Of a stretch of DNA of 64,000 nucleotides, positions 10,126-20,546 are shown piece after piece; position 1 is the first letter of the stretch, and each line of letters starts with the position of its first letter. The notes below the pieces were generated by a model. That model was not told the origin of the DNA and did not search any database. It saw only the letters and a program-made list of their open reading frames with translations. The stretch is from Leguminivora glycinivorella. Lineage: Eukaryota; Arthropoda; Insecta; Lepidoptera; Tortricidae. Made by a program: the position numbers and the translations under genes. Where the stretch lies: positions 4,665,549 to 4,729,548 of the forward strand of contig NC_062990.1 of the NCBI RefSeq assembly GCF_023078275.1. The letters run 5' to 3'.

Positions 10126-10555
10126 ATTATTATAATTATATTTTCATCGGTATTAATACAATTACCATGAATAAATACGTATTTAAAATCCCCTGACAAC
10201 TGCAACATGTGTTTAACTACTATTAGTAACAATTTCAGCTTTGCAACTAGTATAATAAATTCAATTCAACCCCTGGAACGCCGTTGTCAAAAATTTTCTA
10301 CTGAATTAATAATAACCTTCAATCTGTAAACAGTTTAAATTGTCTGGGACAGATCTGGAACAAGGCAGTTGAGGGGTTAAAACAGAAGGAGTCAAGCAAA
10401 CGCACTGATGCACCATTCGTTCACGACTGAACGAATGAACGGATGACCGAGTGAATGGATAAACGCAGCAGAAACACCCACGCGTACATCAAAAGGTCTA
10501 AATATAGTCGTTGCAACCTTTGCTATATCCTACATAGGTTATATCAGAGGCGTAA
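10126..10555. other. Anonymous sequence
   Basis: No gene is recognised. A short run of gaacgaatgaacggatgacc-like degenerate tetramers occurs at 10425-10465. Confidence 0.4.
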
Positions 10556-10559
10556 AGCA

Positions 10560-10765
10560 TCTTCTTCTTCTTTGTCCTCGCCTTTTCCCGTTACGCGGGG
10601 TCGGCTTTCCCAATCTTGAGGCGCCATGAATTTCGCTGATGAGCGTCGTCACTAGTCAGGCCCAACTCCTTCATGTCTCTTTGGACGTTTGTCATCCAGG
10701 CAGTTGAAGGCCTGCCCCTCCCTTTTTTTGGATTAGCCATGGAAAGGCACTTCTTTACGACGTGA
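10560..10765 (-). mobile_element. Dispersed retroposon-like repeat
   Basis: It begins cttcttcttctttgtcctcg, followed by cccgttacgcggggtcggct and tcatgtctctttggacgttt. In reverse it would end in (GAAGAA)n, as retroposon tails do. Family not identified. Confidence 0.4.
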
Positions 10766-10840
10766 TTTTCGGGTAAAGCATAAGGGCATTAAAATTAAAT
10801 ATAGTTATTTTACTATTAGTCTATTTTTGCAAACTGATAG

Positions 10841-11153
10841 CATAGAAGATCATACCATCCCATACATTAAAATGCGACCGCCTAAGAACGCGCATACACT
10901 ACACCACACATAGATGGCGCCACAAAAAAACGCCTTGTTGCCATCGATTATTTGTAGATTGGCGTTAAGTGTCACTTTCCAGCCATAAATCTATGTCAAA
11001 AGTGACACTTAACGCCATCTACAAGTATAATCGAAAGCTACAAGACATTTTTTTTTTGTGGCGCCATCCTATGTGTGGTGTAGTGTATGCGCGTTCTTAG
11101 GCGGTCGCATTATAATGTATGGGATGGTATGATCTTCTTATATTTAATCTATG
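10841..11153. mobile_element. 7-bp-TSD MITE (CATAGATTAAATA family), intact
   Basis: Left end catagaagatcataccatcc; right end ggtatgatcttcttatattt then aatctatg. The left TIR lacks about 10 bases (ttaaatataag) compared with the right. Both halves contain gcgaccgcctaagaacgcgc and cacttaacgccatctacaag or the complement. Flanked by ctgatag (10834-10840 and 11154-11160). Confidence 0.85.
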
Positions 11154-11161
11154 CTGATAGC

Positions 11162-11578
11162 CAGAGACGGAACTGCTCATGGCAAAAATCAAACGTCAAT
11201 AGAGTGGGAACGTTAAATTTTATCGACTATCGATTAAACTGAAATTATTAGTATATTTTTGAGTTGTTTTCGTCGTAAGACAAGGACACTTCTTTATCCA
11301 TTTGTTAACTGTTTTTCGTTTTGGATTAACCAATTTTTTCAAACGTGAGTTAGTTGCAAAAGGACTAGTGACAGAAATGGTAATCAAATGTCACACAATT
11401 TACTAATTAATCTTATCAAAGAGGTCAAAATCAAATGGTCGAATCAGATGTCAATGTTTAAGTCAGAAATGTAAAAGGTGAATTAATTTAATTTTATCGA
11501 TAGATGAAAATGTCGATAAAATTTAATGTTCCAACTCTATTGACGTTTGATTTTTGCCATGAGCAATTCCGCCCTCTG
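11162..11578. mobile_element. hAT-like MITE with exact 8-bp duplication
   Basis: The TIRs are cagagacggaactgctcatg at the left and the complement of catgagcaattccgccctctg at the right, extending about 60 nt (aaaatcaaacgtcaatagag). Flanked by ctgatagc (11154-11161 and 11579-11586). The CAG start and 8-bp duplication fit hAT. A sister copy in the opposite orientation is at 44390-44799. Confidence 0.9.
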
Positions 11579-11635
11579 CTGATAGCGTCACGGAAAATGT
11601 TTTTTTTTTATTCGAGTAACTGATTGGAGAGCTGC

Positions 11636-11776
11636 CGGCCGAGCCGAATGACAATCGTTGACGATAAGCGCCGATCGCAGTTAGGCTCTGTCGCGCCAAT
11701 AGGCAAGAGCGATAGAGATAGATATCTACGAGCGTTTCGTTTCGTGAGCGTTTGTGCCATTCGGTTACGTACCCAG
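11636..11776 (+). mobile_element. GTAGCCGAATGGC-family MITE, diverged
   Basis: It carries gagccgaatgacaatcgttg, ggctctgtcgcgccaatagg, gatagagatagatatctacg and gtgccattcggttacgtacc in the family order. Confidence 0.7.
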
Positions 11777-12139
11777 TTCACATTCTATATACAATCAATG
11801 TAATTCTACTTGGCGTTTACACTATACAGAAGCTTATTCTAAAACTTCAAATACTCATGGTAATAGTCTGAGAACCTAAGAAGGCGTTTTTGTATTTAAT
11901 CTTGTGGATTCTAAAATTATCAGTTGATCTGTGTAAGGTGTCCCCAATATTTATTATTTATTTATTTATCAAAGGGTGATGTCTGGCAGGGTCGCCATGT
12001 GACGTGGGACGTTAAATGAAATAAATATCTCGGAGTATATCGTTATAATCTATCAAATAGCGTAAGAAACAGCCTATATACTAGAGGGAGTATGCAATTG
12101 TGAGGGTAAAGTGTTGCATATAAAATAAATAAATAAATA

Positions 12140-12385
12140 CTATAGGCCATTCTTACACAGATTGAGCGAGGCCCACGGTAAGCTCAAGAAAAGAAGGCTT
12201 GTGTTGTGGGTACTCAGACAACTATATATATAATATATAAATACTTATATACATAGAAAACATCCATGACTCAAGAACAAATATCAGATCTGTGTACATC
12301 ACACAAATAGATTCCCTTACCGGGATTCGAACCCGGGACCGCGGCGTAGCAGGCAGGGTCACTACCGACTGCGCCAGACCACACA
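12140..12385 (-). mobile_element. tRNA-derived SINE
   Basis: The minus-strand head has tggcgcagtcggtagtgacc and gggttcgaatcccggtaagg, followed by a body with agcttaccgtgggcctcgct and an (ATTT)n tail. It is a subfamily of the SINE at 6792 and 24078, with a different body end. Confidence 0.75.
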
Positions 12386-12474
12386 AAACCAGACAAAAGG
12401 ACCACAAGATGTTACCATAAAAACGACGATGTCTTCGATCTGTTTGTCCACTTTGTCTTTGTCTACGAATGGCG

Positions 12475-12730
12475 ATCAAATATTTATTTTATTTATTTTA
12501 TTTTATTTTTTATTAATAGGTACAATAACATAATGCAGACAAACAACATTGTAAATTACAATTGTACACAGCATTATAATAAAAAACATTTTAGCGCTAA
12601 ATACATTTTTCACAAATGAAAAGGTCGACAATAGTTGAGTTTAAAAAAAAAACAATCAAATGTTAATTTCGGTATAATAAAACATTTTTGAACTTAGTTA
12701 AAGAACTATTCAAAATATCAATGTCCATAT
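12475..12730 (-). mobile_element. Probable LINE 3' end with (TTTATT)n tail
   Basis: A tattttatttattttatttt run opens a non-coding AT-rich segment (aggtacaataacataatgca, ttgtacacagcattataat). Read in reverse this looks like a retroelement 3' UTR with A-rich tail. Confidence 0.4.
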
Positions 12731-12734
12731 CTAA

Positions 12735-12960
12735 GTCAAATATATGAAAGAGGCGCGTTCCTAGCACACAGTCTAAGCTCGTGTAGGTGAACGCGTACTA
12801 TTTTTATGCTTGTATGAGTGAAATATGACAGGTCGACTGTTCGCGTTTTTGACAGGCGGTAACTATGAGGTAACCGAGAGGATGTGGGCGGCACTTTCAG
12901 TGGGGAGCGGGAGTGGCCATACTGTACGATGGTATTCTTATTATACCTGATTATACTGTG
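12735..12960 (+). mobile_element. CACACCTCGG element, 5'-truncated
   Basis: It starts inside the element at caaatatatgaaagaggcgc and runs to gattatactgtg. Family motifs gaacgcgtac and ggcggcactttcagtgggga are present. Confidence 0.7.
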
Positions 12961-13381
12961 ACTATAGTGAATGCGCCTTCGCTCGAGGTTTCCGAATTAG
13001 CCGGAATCCTTTGTCACCAAGTTTGTACATCGTACATTGTTCCAGAGAACACGTGTACAATCTCCGCTCAATTGAGGCACCAGTTACCAGGCACCAGTTA
13101 TAAAAAAAGACTGCAGTGATCATTTCTCTATTGAAATGAGATAAAAATATCGCCTTCTTAAATAAACGTTATGAAACAAATAAAGAGAATAGAGCGCCTA
13201 GCTGATCGCTTTAAACACCTCGAACGTAGTGTTGGAACAATCTGCCACCACCTATTAGAAACTGTACGTTGGTAGGAACCTTCAAAATTAACATGAAAAC
13301 TATCATACAGCTCTTCAGATTTCTAATACATAAGCAGACGTATCGTGCTAATTTAATGTAATTTAATATTACTAATATTGT

Positions 13382-13562
13382 TAATATTACTAATATTATA
13401 AATGGGAAAGTGTGTGTGTCTGTTTGTCCGTCTTTCACGGCAAAACGGAGCGACGTATCGATGTAATTTTTTTTTAGTGGAGATAGTTGAAGGGGGATGG
13501 AGAGTGACAAAGGCTACTTTTTGTCTCTTTCTAACGCGAGCGAAGCCGCGGGCAAAAGCTAC
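13382..13562 (+). mobile_element. Non-autonomous Helitron-like copy
   Basis: From tactaatattataaatggga through tgtccgtctttcacggcaaa and aggctactttttgtctcttt to cgaagccgcgggcaaaagct. The 3' terminus reads AGCTA rather than GCTAG. Confidence 0.75.
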
Positions 13563-13907
13563 TATTACTGTGTTCTTGCCACTGTTACCCGGTGGGCGAG
13601 CGGTTTAGGCATCCGTCCGGTAAACGAAGGACGCTGGTTTGATCTTGAAGGCCTTGGTCACTTTTTTTTTGATATTTATTTTAGTTTAATTTACCTATAT
13701 TTTAGTAGTAGTAATAACTCTTTATTGTACAAAAACACAATTCAATAAAATAATTTGATTTGTTCCCTAGTTGTATAGCTGGCAGCACCGCAAAGGATTC
13801 GTATAGGAGATGCAAGCACTAATTGTTCGCCCTTAGAGTTGGTCAAAAGGCGCCTAGCCTTATCAGAGATAACATACACTATAGAGATTTCGACGGGTAC
13901 CACGGCG

Positions 13908-14030
13908 GGCCTGTGGTCTAGTGGTAAAGACATTAGCCGCGTAAGCTAAAGACCCTGGTTTGTTTCACGGCTCGGCCACCAGTGGGCCTTGCCGTTTTTT
14001 CTTTCGTGTATGATATCCATTTTAATTCAG
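13908..14030 (+). mobile_element. tRNA-derived SINE (degenerate head)
   Basis: The tRNA-like head reads tgtggtctagtggtaaagac (box A) and a decayed box B ggtttgtttcacggctcggc, then ccaccagtgggccttgccgt and ttttttctttcgtgtatgat. A reverse copy of the same family is at 63805-63915. The damaged box B argues against a functional tRNA gene. Confidence 0.65.
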
Positions 14031-14379
14031 TATTCCAATTTTTATAAATAGGGGTCTTGCGGTAGTTTATTTCAGTTACCTATATTCTTAACTAGTCTCT
14101 GTTCGTACTTTCGTGAGCTTTATCGGCACTCCATTGGGACATGGTTTCTGAACGCTTCTCGCTTGAATGTACCCACATTTGCAAACGTCACGTTCTGAAA
14201 TGTCAGCACAACTCTGAAATATTGGGCGGAAACCTCAGTGTAGGTACAAAATATTCAGTCGTAAGTACTAAAGTTGATGTTTGACAGCAAAACGTCACAA
14301 TTTTTTCACTTTGCGGCAAGTATGCTTTATTGCCCGTACATTCGTATCGTAAAAATTAATAAATCCATACTTATACTTA
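14031..14379. other. Anonymous sequence
   Basis: No gene or repeat recognised. Confidence 0.4.
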
Positions 14380-14619
14380 TCCATACTAATATTATAAATG
14401 GGAAATTGTGTGTGTGTTTGTTTGTCCGTCTTTCACGGCCTAACCGAGTGACAAATTAACGTGATTGAAATGGAGATAGCTGAAGGGATGGAGATTGAAA
14501 TAGGCTACTTTTTGTCTCTTTCTAACCCCCAACTTCCCTAAAATGGGGGTTGGAATTGCGTATGGAGCATTCCGCTATTTTAAAAATTTTACGCAAGCGA
14601 AGTCGCGGGCAAAATCTAG
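14380..14619 (+). mobile_element. Helitron-like copy with internal insert
   Basis: It starts tccatactaatattataaat and ends gcgggcaaaatctag before T. Between tctctttctaaccccc and the final cgcaagcgaagtcgcgggc it has about 60 extra bases (cttccctaaaatgggggttg), also seen in the copy at 17859. It directly abuts the next Helitron copy. Confidence 0.8.
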
Positions 14620-14650
14620 TCCATACTAATATTATAATTATACTATTATT

Positions 14651-15806
14651 CTCTTTATTCATTTTGATTCTTAGGCTAGGCTTTTTTATAATATGATTAT
14701 AAAAGTAAAATACAAAACCACATACAAAACAATACAAAATATATAAACACATTATAAAAAACCTAACCTAGGGTGCCGCCAGCAGCGGGGCAGGGCCCAA
14801 GCTGCCGGTGGTTAGGGCTGCAGAGAGAGGAACCGTCGAACTATCCGCGCTGTGTCCAAGATCACCGCCTTCTGCATCTGGCCCTTGATCCAGCCACCTA
14901 GCGAGAGTCTCTTAAGGTGTTGGTCGAGACTCTTCGCTATGAGACCGTTCGCTGAAACGACTATCGGAACAATGATCGTTGAATCAACATCCCACATGGC
15001 GGTTATCTCGTGAGCCAAGTCTAGGTACTTACTGGACTTGTCCTTCTCGGCTTTCACGAGATTCTCATCATGGGGGATGGTGATGTCAACGAGCACTGCC
15101 CGGCGTTGCAGTCGATCTATTATCACAATGTCAGGCTTATTGGCTACAATAGTCCTGTCAGTGATAATAGATCGATCCCAATAGAGCGTGGCACGACCAT
15201 TTTCGAGAACTGGCGCAGGTAAGTACTTGTAGTACGGTACTTCGCGGTCCACAAGGCCGTATTGAAGAGCAAGTTGCTGGTGAATGATCCTGGCTACGAG
15301 ATTATGTCTGTGCAAGTACTCGCCGTTAGCTAGATGAGAACAACCGGAAATGATATGCCTGAGTGACTCTCCGGGACGGCGGCATGCCCGACAAATGTCG
15401 ACCGTACCGTCCTTCAGGATATATTTCCGGTAGTTGTTCGTCATCATAACTTCGTCCGCAATTGCACAGGCAAAACCCTCGGTTTCTCCGAAGAGGTCCC
15501 CGAATCGTAACCAGTTCACCGATGCGAGCAGATCTACATCGGGTCCCGTGAGGGCCTTGTAGAACCGCCCGTGTAGCTGCTTGCTCTCCCATACCGCCTT
15601 GCGGTCCGCAGTATTTAGTACCACAGGTTTGCGCCAGTTCTGTTTCGCCAAGGAGAGCGGCGTGAGGTTTCCGTCCACTGCCACCACATCACGATGCATC
15701 CCACACTCGTTGTTAAGGAAGTAATTCCTGAGATTGTACACCTCACGGTTGTGAAGATCTTTGGCGTTTAGGAAGCCTCGACCTCCGCATTTCCGTGGGA
15801 TGTACA
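14651..15806 (-). mobile_element. 5'-truncated RLE-type non-LTR retrotransposon (R4/Dong-like)
   Basis: An 11-bp target copy, atactattatt, borders both ends (14640-14650 and 15807-15817), inside a (TAT)n stretch. The insert keeps only the C-terminal 331 codons and a 161-bp 3' UTR. R4/Dong elements are known to favour TAA-type repeats, and this target is one. Assignment to R4/Dong rather than another restriction-like-endonuclease clade is an inference from domain type plus target. Confidence 0.75.
14812..15806 (-). CDS. C-terminal part of retrotransposon polyprotein: CCHC finger and restriction-like endonuclease
   Basis: A 331-codon open frame with no start codon of its own; it is a 5'-truncated reading frame entered at the insertion boundary. 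Residues 1-35 (motif GGRGFLNAKDLHNREVYNLR) match the segment after the reverse transcriptase in R2/R4-type proteins. A CCHC finger follows (C139-x2-C142-x8-H151-x4-C156). A PD-(D/E)xK-like endonuclease spans roughly 222-262: KPD at 224-226, D241 in VLVDITIP, and lysines at 252-260. In the family this nuclease nicks the target DNA to prime reverse transcription. The reverse transcriptase domain is absent, so the copy cannot move by itself. The frame is undamaged, suggesting a recent insertion. Confidence 0.8.
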
Positions 15807-15998
15807 ATACTATTATTATTATTATTTTATAAACGGGAAAGTGTGTGCGTCTGTCTATTTGTTTGTTCGTCTTTCACGGAAAAAACGGAGCGACGAATTG
15901 TCGTGATTTTTTAAGTGAAGATAGTTGAAGAAATGTAGAGTGACATAGGCAAATTTTTGTCTCTTTCTAGCGCGAGCGAAGCCGCGGGCAATAGCTAG

Positions 15999-16337
15999 TA
16001 ATAATATAATTTTCAATTGATGCCATATGACTAAATAAGTAAATAAATTAGGAATTAAAATTGGGATTATTGCTGATTGTACAGACACTGGATAAAATAA
16101 ATACAAAAAGAACTAAGTTTTAAACTCCTTAATAGATAATTTCCCGAATTTTTAACCAACTGATACGACTAACTCACATAATTCTAAGATAAGATAAGAT
16201 TATAGTATTTTCAAAACAATACTACTACACATATAAAAAAAAAGAATAATGCAGCTACACGCTCGCTAATGACCGTATCCGTAGTGTAATGAAGTGAAAA
16301 GTGAATAGGCGACAGTCAATGTACTTAATAATATGCT
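15999..16337. other. Anonymous AT-rich sequence
   Basis: No gene recognised. aagataagataagat at 16187 is a short simple repeat. Confidence 0.4.
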
Positions 16338-16473
16338 ATACTCTGTCAAACAAGTCTGTCAGTAAATAAGAACAAAGAAAACTATAGGTATCCTTTTCTA
16401 TAGCACCCTAAAGAAAGGGATGCATATAGTTTTCTTTGTTCTTATTTACTGACAGACTTGTTTGACAAAGTAC
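16338..16473. repeat. Long inverted repeat (about 60-nt arms)
   Basis: The left arm tactctgtcaaacaagtctg, tcagtaaataagaacaaaga, aaactataggtatccttttct is complemented by the right arm ending cagacttgtttgacaaagta, with a few mismatches. The loop is atagcaccctaa. It could be a palindromic MITE or a hairpin-RNA locus; the sequence alone does not decide. Confidence 0.75.
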
Positions 16474-16499
16474 ATATTTATATTATTCACGTTATTGTA

Positions 16500-16710
16500 G
16501 CAAAACCCTGTAGCCTATCGCGAGCGTAGCCGATACCGCACAAACATTCTCGTAGCGCATACTCTTGTATAATGCTACGCACGTAGCCGACGCCATGGAC
16601 GCAACAACCGATAAGTGCTACGAATAGCGCATACGAACAATAAACGCCTTATTTAGTACGTCTTATCAAAAAGCCGTTGGTCGCTGGCAGTAGGTAAGTG
16701 TTAAATTCCT
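16500..16710. other. Unassigned GC-richer patch
   Basis: gcctatcgcgagcgtagccg and gctacgcacgtagccgacgc are locally self-complementary. Likely a decayed MITE. Confidence 0.35.
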
Positions 16711-16711
16711 T

Positions 16712-17150
16712 AAAAATACATTTTTCCCCTTACTAGCTCGGAAACACGTGTTTTGTCCTTTAATACCAGCGGGTAAAAACGCATTTTATCCACTAGTGGG
16801 TAAAGTAATTTGACCTTGAATAAAGTCAAATTAATTACTTTAAAATTGATAAAAGTAGGTGAATCTAGTAATAAAGATGATTTACCACCTGTGGAACTAC
16901 TGGAAGCAGTGGTAAACGCATTTTTTGCGTTGTAGTTTGCTCGCTATAGTGAGGGGAAAAGTTTTGTGTTACACTCGGGTGCAAATGTATTTTACTTCTC
17001 GTGTGTTAAAAAACTCGCAAGTTCAGGATTCTATTCTCGAACCACTCGCTTCGCTCGTGGTTCAACTATAGAATTCTTTCACTTGCTCGTTTTTCAATTC
17101 CACACTCGGCGTTAAAATACAACTTTGCCCCCTTGTATAACAAATAACTA
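16712..17150 (-). mobile_element. 430-bp dispersed repeat (CTAGCTCGGAAACACG family)
   Basis: Starts ccccttactagctcggaaac, includes aaacgcattttatccactag and attctcgaaccactcgcttcg-like text with an internal palindrome around the gagcgaagcgagtggttc motif, and ends cccccttgtataacaaataa. Copies are at 20547-20955 (plus) and 52930-53355 (minus). Small frames inside (for example 20845-21084) are not conserved enough to call genes. Confidence 0.75.
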
Positions 17151-17679
17151 TTTTCTCGTCTTCAGACGATGAGAGACCCTCATAATTGTAATCTACAAAT
17201 AATACCTTAAAATAATGATTTAAATACACCTGTAAAAATAGGTCTTCTAAGACGCAGGTTGGGAACAGTGGACGCCAGGAAGCGCGTCTTAAAATGCATT
17301 TAACACCTCAAAAGTCAACCAAAGTCAATCTTACCAACCCACATAATTCTAATCTACTAAGTCTCGACTGCTCGAGAATAACCCCGGACGTGCCGTATCT
17401 ACCTCGGCTCCGAAATCGAGTTTAATTATTTCCGCGCCTGAGGCGGACTGTATTCACAAACCGTTTTCAAATAAACCAGTATGACAAGACACCTATTTTT
17501 CTAATTATTCATTGCTATATTTTGTAGATGAATCTATAGTCCCGTGTCAATTATATTCGAAAATTTTATGACCTCTTGATATATTCGTTTAGATAAACGC
17601 CCCGCTTGGTACGCCGTACACAATCAAATACATCCATACTACATACTATATTATACTATACTATACTATATACTATATA
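17151..17679. other. Anonymous sequence ending in TATAC repeats
   Basis: No gene recognised. ttatactatactatactata at 17651-17675 is a small simple repeat that borders the Helitron start. Confidence 0.45.
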
Positions 17680-17858
17680 TCCATACTAATAGTATAATTG
17701 GGAAAGTGTGTGTGTCTGTTTGTTTGTCCGTCTTTCACGGTAAAACGGAGCGACGAAATGACGTGATTTTTTAGGTGGGGATAGTTGAAGACATGGAGAG
17801 TGACATAGGCTACTTTTTGTCTCTTTCTAACGCAAACGAGGCCGTGGGCAAAAGCTAG
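17680..17858 (+). mobile_element. Helitron-like copy, first of a head-to-tail pair
   Basis: tccatactaatagtataatt to gccgtgggcaaaagctag. The next copy starts at the following T. Confidence 0.8.
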
Positions 17859-18085
17859 TCCATCCATACTTAATATTTTAAATGGTAAAGTGTGTGTGTC
17901 TGTTTGTTTGTCCGTCTTTCACGGCAAAACGAAGCGACGAATTGACGTGATTTTTTAAGTAGAGATAGTTGAAGGGATGGAGATTGACATAGGCTACTTT
18001 TTGTCTCTTTCTAACCCCCTACTTTTCTAAAATGGGAGTGGAAGTTTCTATGTTTAATGCGAGCGAAGCCGCGGGCAAGAGCTAG
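17859..18085 (+). mobile_element. Helitron-like copy, second of a head-to-tail pair
   Basis: tccatccatacttaatattt to cgcgggcaagagctag, with the 50-60 base internal insert (ccccctacttttctaaaatg) also present in the 14380 copy. Direct abutment without spacer is typical of repeated Helitron insertion at the 3' end of an older copy. Confidence 0.8.
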
Positions 18086-18370
18086 TAGTTTATAAATGTG
18101 AGTATACAGTTTAGTAAAATGTCCCACTTTGTCGATTGCTATAAAGCCTCTTTGTCAGTTGATTCATATAAAGATATAAGCAAATCTCGTCTTTATGGTA
18201 GGTGACAAAAATGGGACGTTTTACTAAACACACTCACAAATAGTTACTATCTTAACTAAGTGAGAATAAAAAAAAATTGGACCGGTAGTGACCGATAAAA
18301 AAAAATCCTGTTGCAAAATATCCCACAGTTCAGGTAGATACCTACCTGCCACAGATAAAATTACCAAGTA

Positions 18371-18625
18371 CATACATACATACATACAATCACGCCTGCA
18401 TCCCGTAAAGGGGTAGGCAGAGCACATGAAACTACTAAAGCTTCAGTGCCACTCTTGGCAAAATAAGGGGTTGAAAGAAAACGAAACCGTGGCATTGCAG
18501 TGACAGGTTGCCAGCCTCTCGCCTACGCCACAATTTAACCCAAATCCCATAGTCACCTTCTACGACACTCACGGGAAGAAAAGGGGGTGGTGAAATTCTT
18601 AACCCGTCACCACACAGGCAAAAAA
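18371..18625 (-). mobile_element. SINE-like retroposon with 14-bp duplication
   Basis: Flanked by aaaattaccaagta (18357-18370 and 18626-18639). In reverse it begins cctgtgtggtgacgggttaa, contains ccacggtttcgttttctttc and aaccccttattttgccaaga, and ends gggatgcaggcgtgattg plus (TATG)n. Copies: 27942-28189, 52394-52532, 60105-60240. No clear pol III A/B boxes, so it may be a LINE 3' end rather than a true SINE. Confidence 0.8.
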
Positions 18626-18843
18626 AAAATTACCAAGTATGACCTATTATTCAGAATATAGCTATGTAAACGTATGTACTAACCTCGTATTTTCAATGCA
18701 CTTCCTATGTCGTGGACTGACTTGCCGAACCATCAATTTTTTTCTAAGCTAAAAAGCTATCTAGTAACCGAATGTTTTTATAACCTCGAGGACTTTTTTC
18801 ATCAAACACAATTTATTGATTAACACATATGTATACTTACTCT

Positions 18844-19528
18844 GGGGTGCGCCAAAGTTCATATAAAATTGTTATATAGATTATTGGTTGGTAGTCCGAA
18901 AATGTTTCTCATACAATTTTACATTATAACGATCATTATTTATAACAATTTTATGTTAATAACTATCGTAACTTCGAATGACTTATGTTCATAATGTCAT
19001 TCATCATAAATACGTTTTATACTAATGTTTATGTTTATATACTTATTGATCATAACGATTGCAAGTAATATAATTTATCGTTATATTATTGTTAACAGAA
19101 CAGACATCACATGTGACAGTCTAGTTAGGTGCGACGACGAGCGTAGCGAGGAGGAGCGTGTTCGGTTGACCGTGAGCGAACCAGAAACGATTTTTTAATG
19201 TAAATTGTATATGTCACTGTAAAAGCTTCAAGCGCGCTTCTATAAATGGCACAAGTTTTTCATAGAACTTCCCCAAAACTTTTTAAATTATTTTATGATG
19301 AATAATTTTCTTAAACACAAAATTATGAATGTTATTAAATATTTGTATAGAATTTATGATTAAAAATTTTCGACTAAATGATTATTATGAACAGTGATAG
19401 TAGTACTATTGATAATAATGAAACAAACTTATGATAAGTAAAATTATGAGAAATGATCATTCGGAGCACAAATCGGTATAAGCAATAATTTTATAAGAAA
19501 TAATTTTATATGAGCCAATATGGACCCC
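18844..19528. mobile_element. 685-bp MITE with 7-8 bp duplication
   Basis: Flanked by ttactct(g) at 18837 and 19529. The left end ggggtgcgccaaagttcata and the complement of the right end (atgagccaatatggacccc) are inverted, and aaaattgttat/ataattttat pairs continue inward. The middle has a GC-rich segment (ggtgcgacgacgagcgtagc). The rest is AT-rich with many inverted ATTATT/AATAAT words. Non-coding. Confidence 0.7.
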
Positions 19529-20079
19529 TTACTCTGACTATTTTCGACATTAATTATTATGTAAATGAGCTGATGTAATATAGATTTATAATGATATGAG
19601 ATATTGAATAATAATGTAGTTCCTAGATAATAATGTACCTGACTGTTTTTATTATTTAAGATAAATTTTATTTAGTTATAGGAATAATTATGTATATTGT
19701 ATACCGTAAAACGGTTGATTGTGACACAACACAAGCTATAATTGTTTATTAATACTGTAACATCTGTAAACTGATATGCACAATCTGACAATAAATGACT
19801 ACTTACTACTTACTTACTATGTGCTAGGGAAGGGATCAGAGTCATACTGGTTATCAGTGGATGTTGACTTCTAGGGAATGAAACACAAACACACCTGTAT
19901 ACTGCATAGGCACGAGTTGCGGTCGAATACGGCTCGCTGCTCTGGGGTAATGTTTTGTTGTTTTGTTAAGTGATTTCGAGTACAGTTAGTTGGTTTAAAT
20001 GAAAAATTGCGTGATTGTTGACATCTAGTAAATTATAACCTAACCCCAAATTTAATGAATGAATAAATAATATGATGTG
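19529..20079. other. AT-rich sequence with a LINE-like 3' end at 19700-19815
   Basis: accgtaaaacggttgattgt, acatctgtaaactgatatgc and aatctgacaataaatgacta, then (CTTA)n, have the layout of a retroelement 3' UTR and tail. No coding part remains. Confidence 0.4.
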
Positions 20080-20250
20080 TATTAACTATTAATGCATGAT
20101 ATAATTCCTAGTTAGACTAAGACGTGTAAGGAATGCTTTGTTTGTACACCTGTAAAGGTAGAGTTTTGGTGATTCCACGAAAATTGTTACAATTAGTATT
20201 ACTGGCAATGTAACCCATTTCTCACAAACAATAAAGATTATGATTATGAT
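20080..20250 (+). mobile_element. LINE-like 3' UTR with (GATTAT)n tail
   Basis: ttgtacacctgtaaaggtag and gcaatgtaacccatttctca, ending aataaagattatgattatga. AATAAA precedes the repeat tail. Confidence 0.5.
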
Positions 20251-20251
20251 T

Positions 20252-20415
20252 AAAAACCCGACAAAATGGACCAATTTTCATGAAACATGGCTAAGAACAC
20301 TCCCGACTAATTCAGATTTCAAACAAAAAAAACGAAATCAAAATCGGTTCATGCGTTCGGGAGTTACGATGCCTCAGACAAACAGACAGACAGTCACATC
20401 AAACTTATAACTTTT
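20252..20415 (-). mobile_element. AACCCCCGAC-family repeat, truncated
   Basis: acccgacaaaatggaccaat, catggctaagaacactcccg, cggttcatgcgttcgggagt and acagtcacatcaaacttata appear in reverse order of the full copy; the AACCCCC end is lost. Confidence 0.75.
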
Positions 20416-20546
20416 AAATTTAAAAATGGTTTGACACACTTTTATTTCGCTCACGGTACGGGTTGTAAGTGATATGGCTCAATCTTCTGGGGTAATAGTT
20501 AGTGGTTTTAAGTTCATCGTATGTAAACAATAGTTATTTGTTATAC

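Larger units (their letters stand above)
14620..15998 (+). mobile_element. Helitron-like copy split by an R4/Dong-like insertion
   Basis: The first 30 bases (tccatactaatattataatt...) lie at 14620-14650. The remainder resumes at about 15818 with ttataaacgggaaagtgtgt and continues to gcgggcaatagctag. It begins at the T that follows the CTAG of the preceding copy, so two Helitron copies are joined head to tail. Confidence 0.8.

Noticed and set aside
13915..13975. tRNA gene
   Set aside because: Box B is damaged (ggtttgtttcacgg) and the downstream SINE body recurs at 63805.
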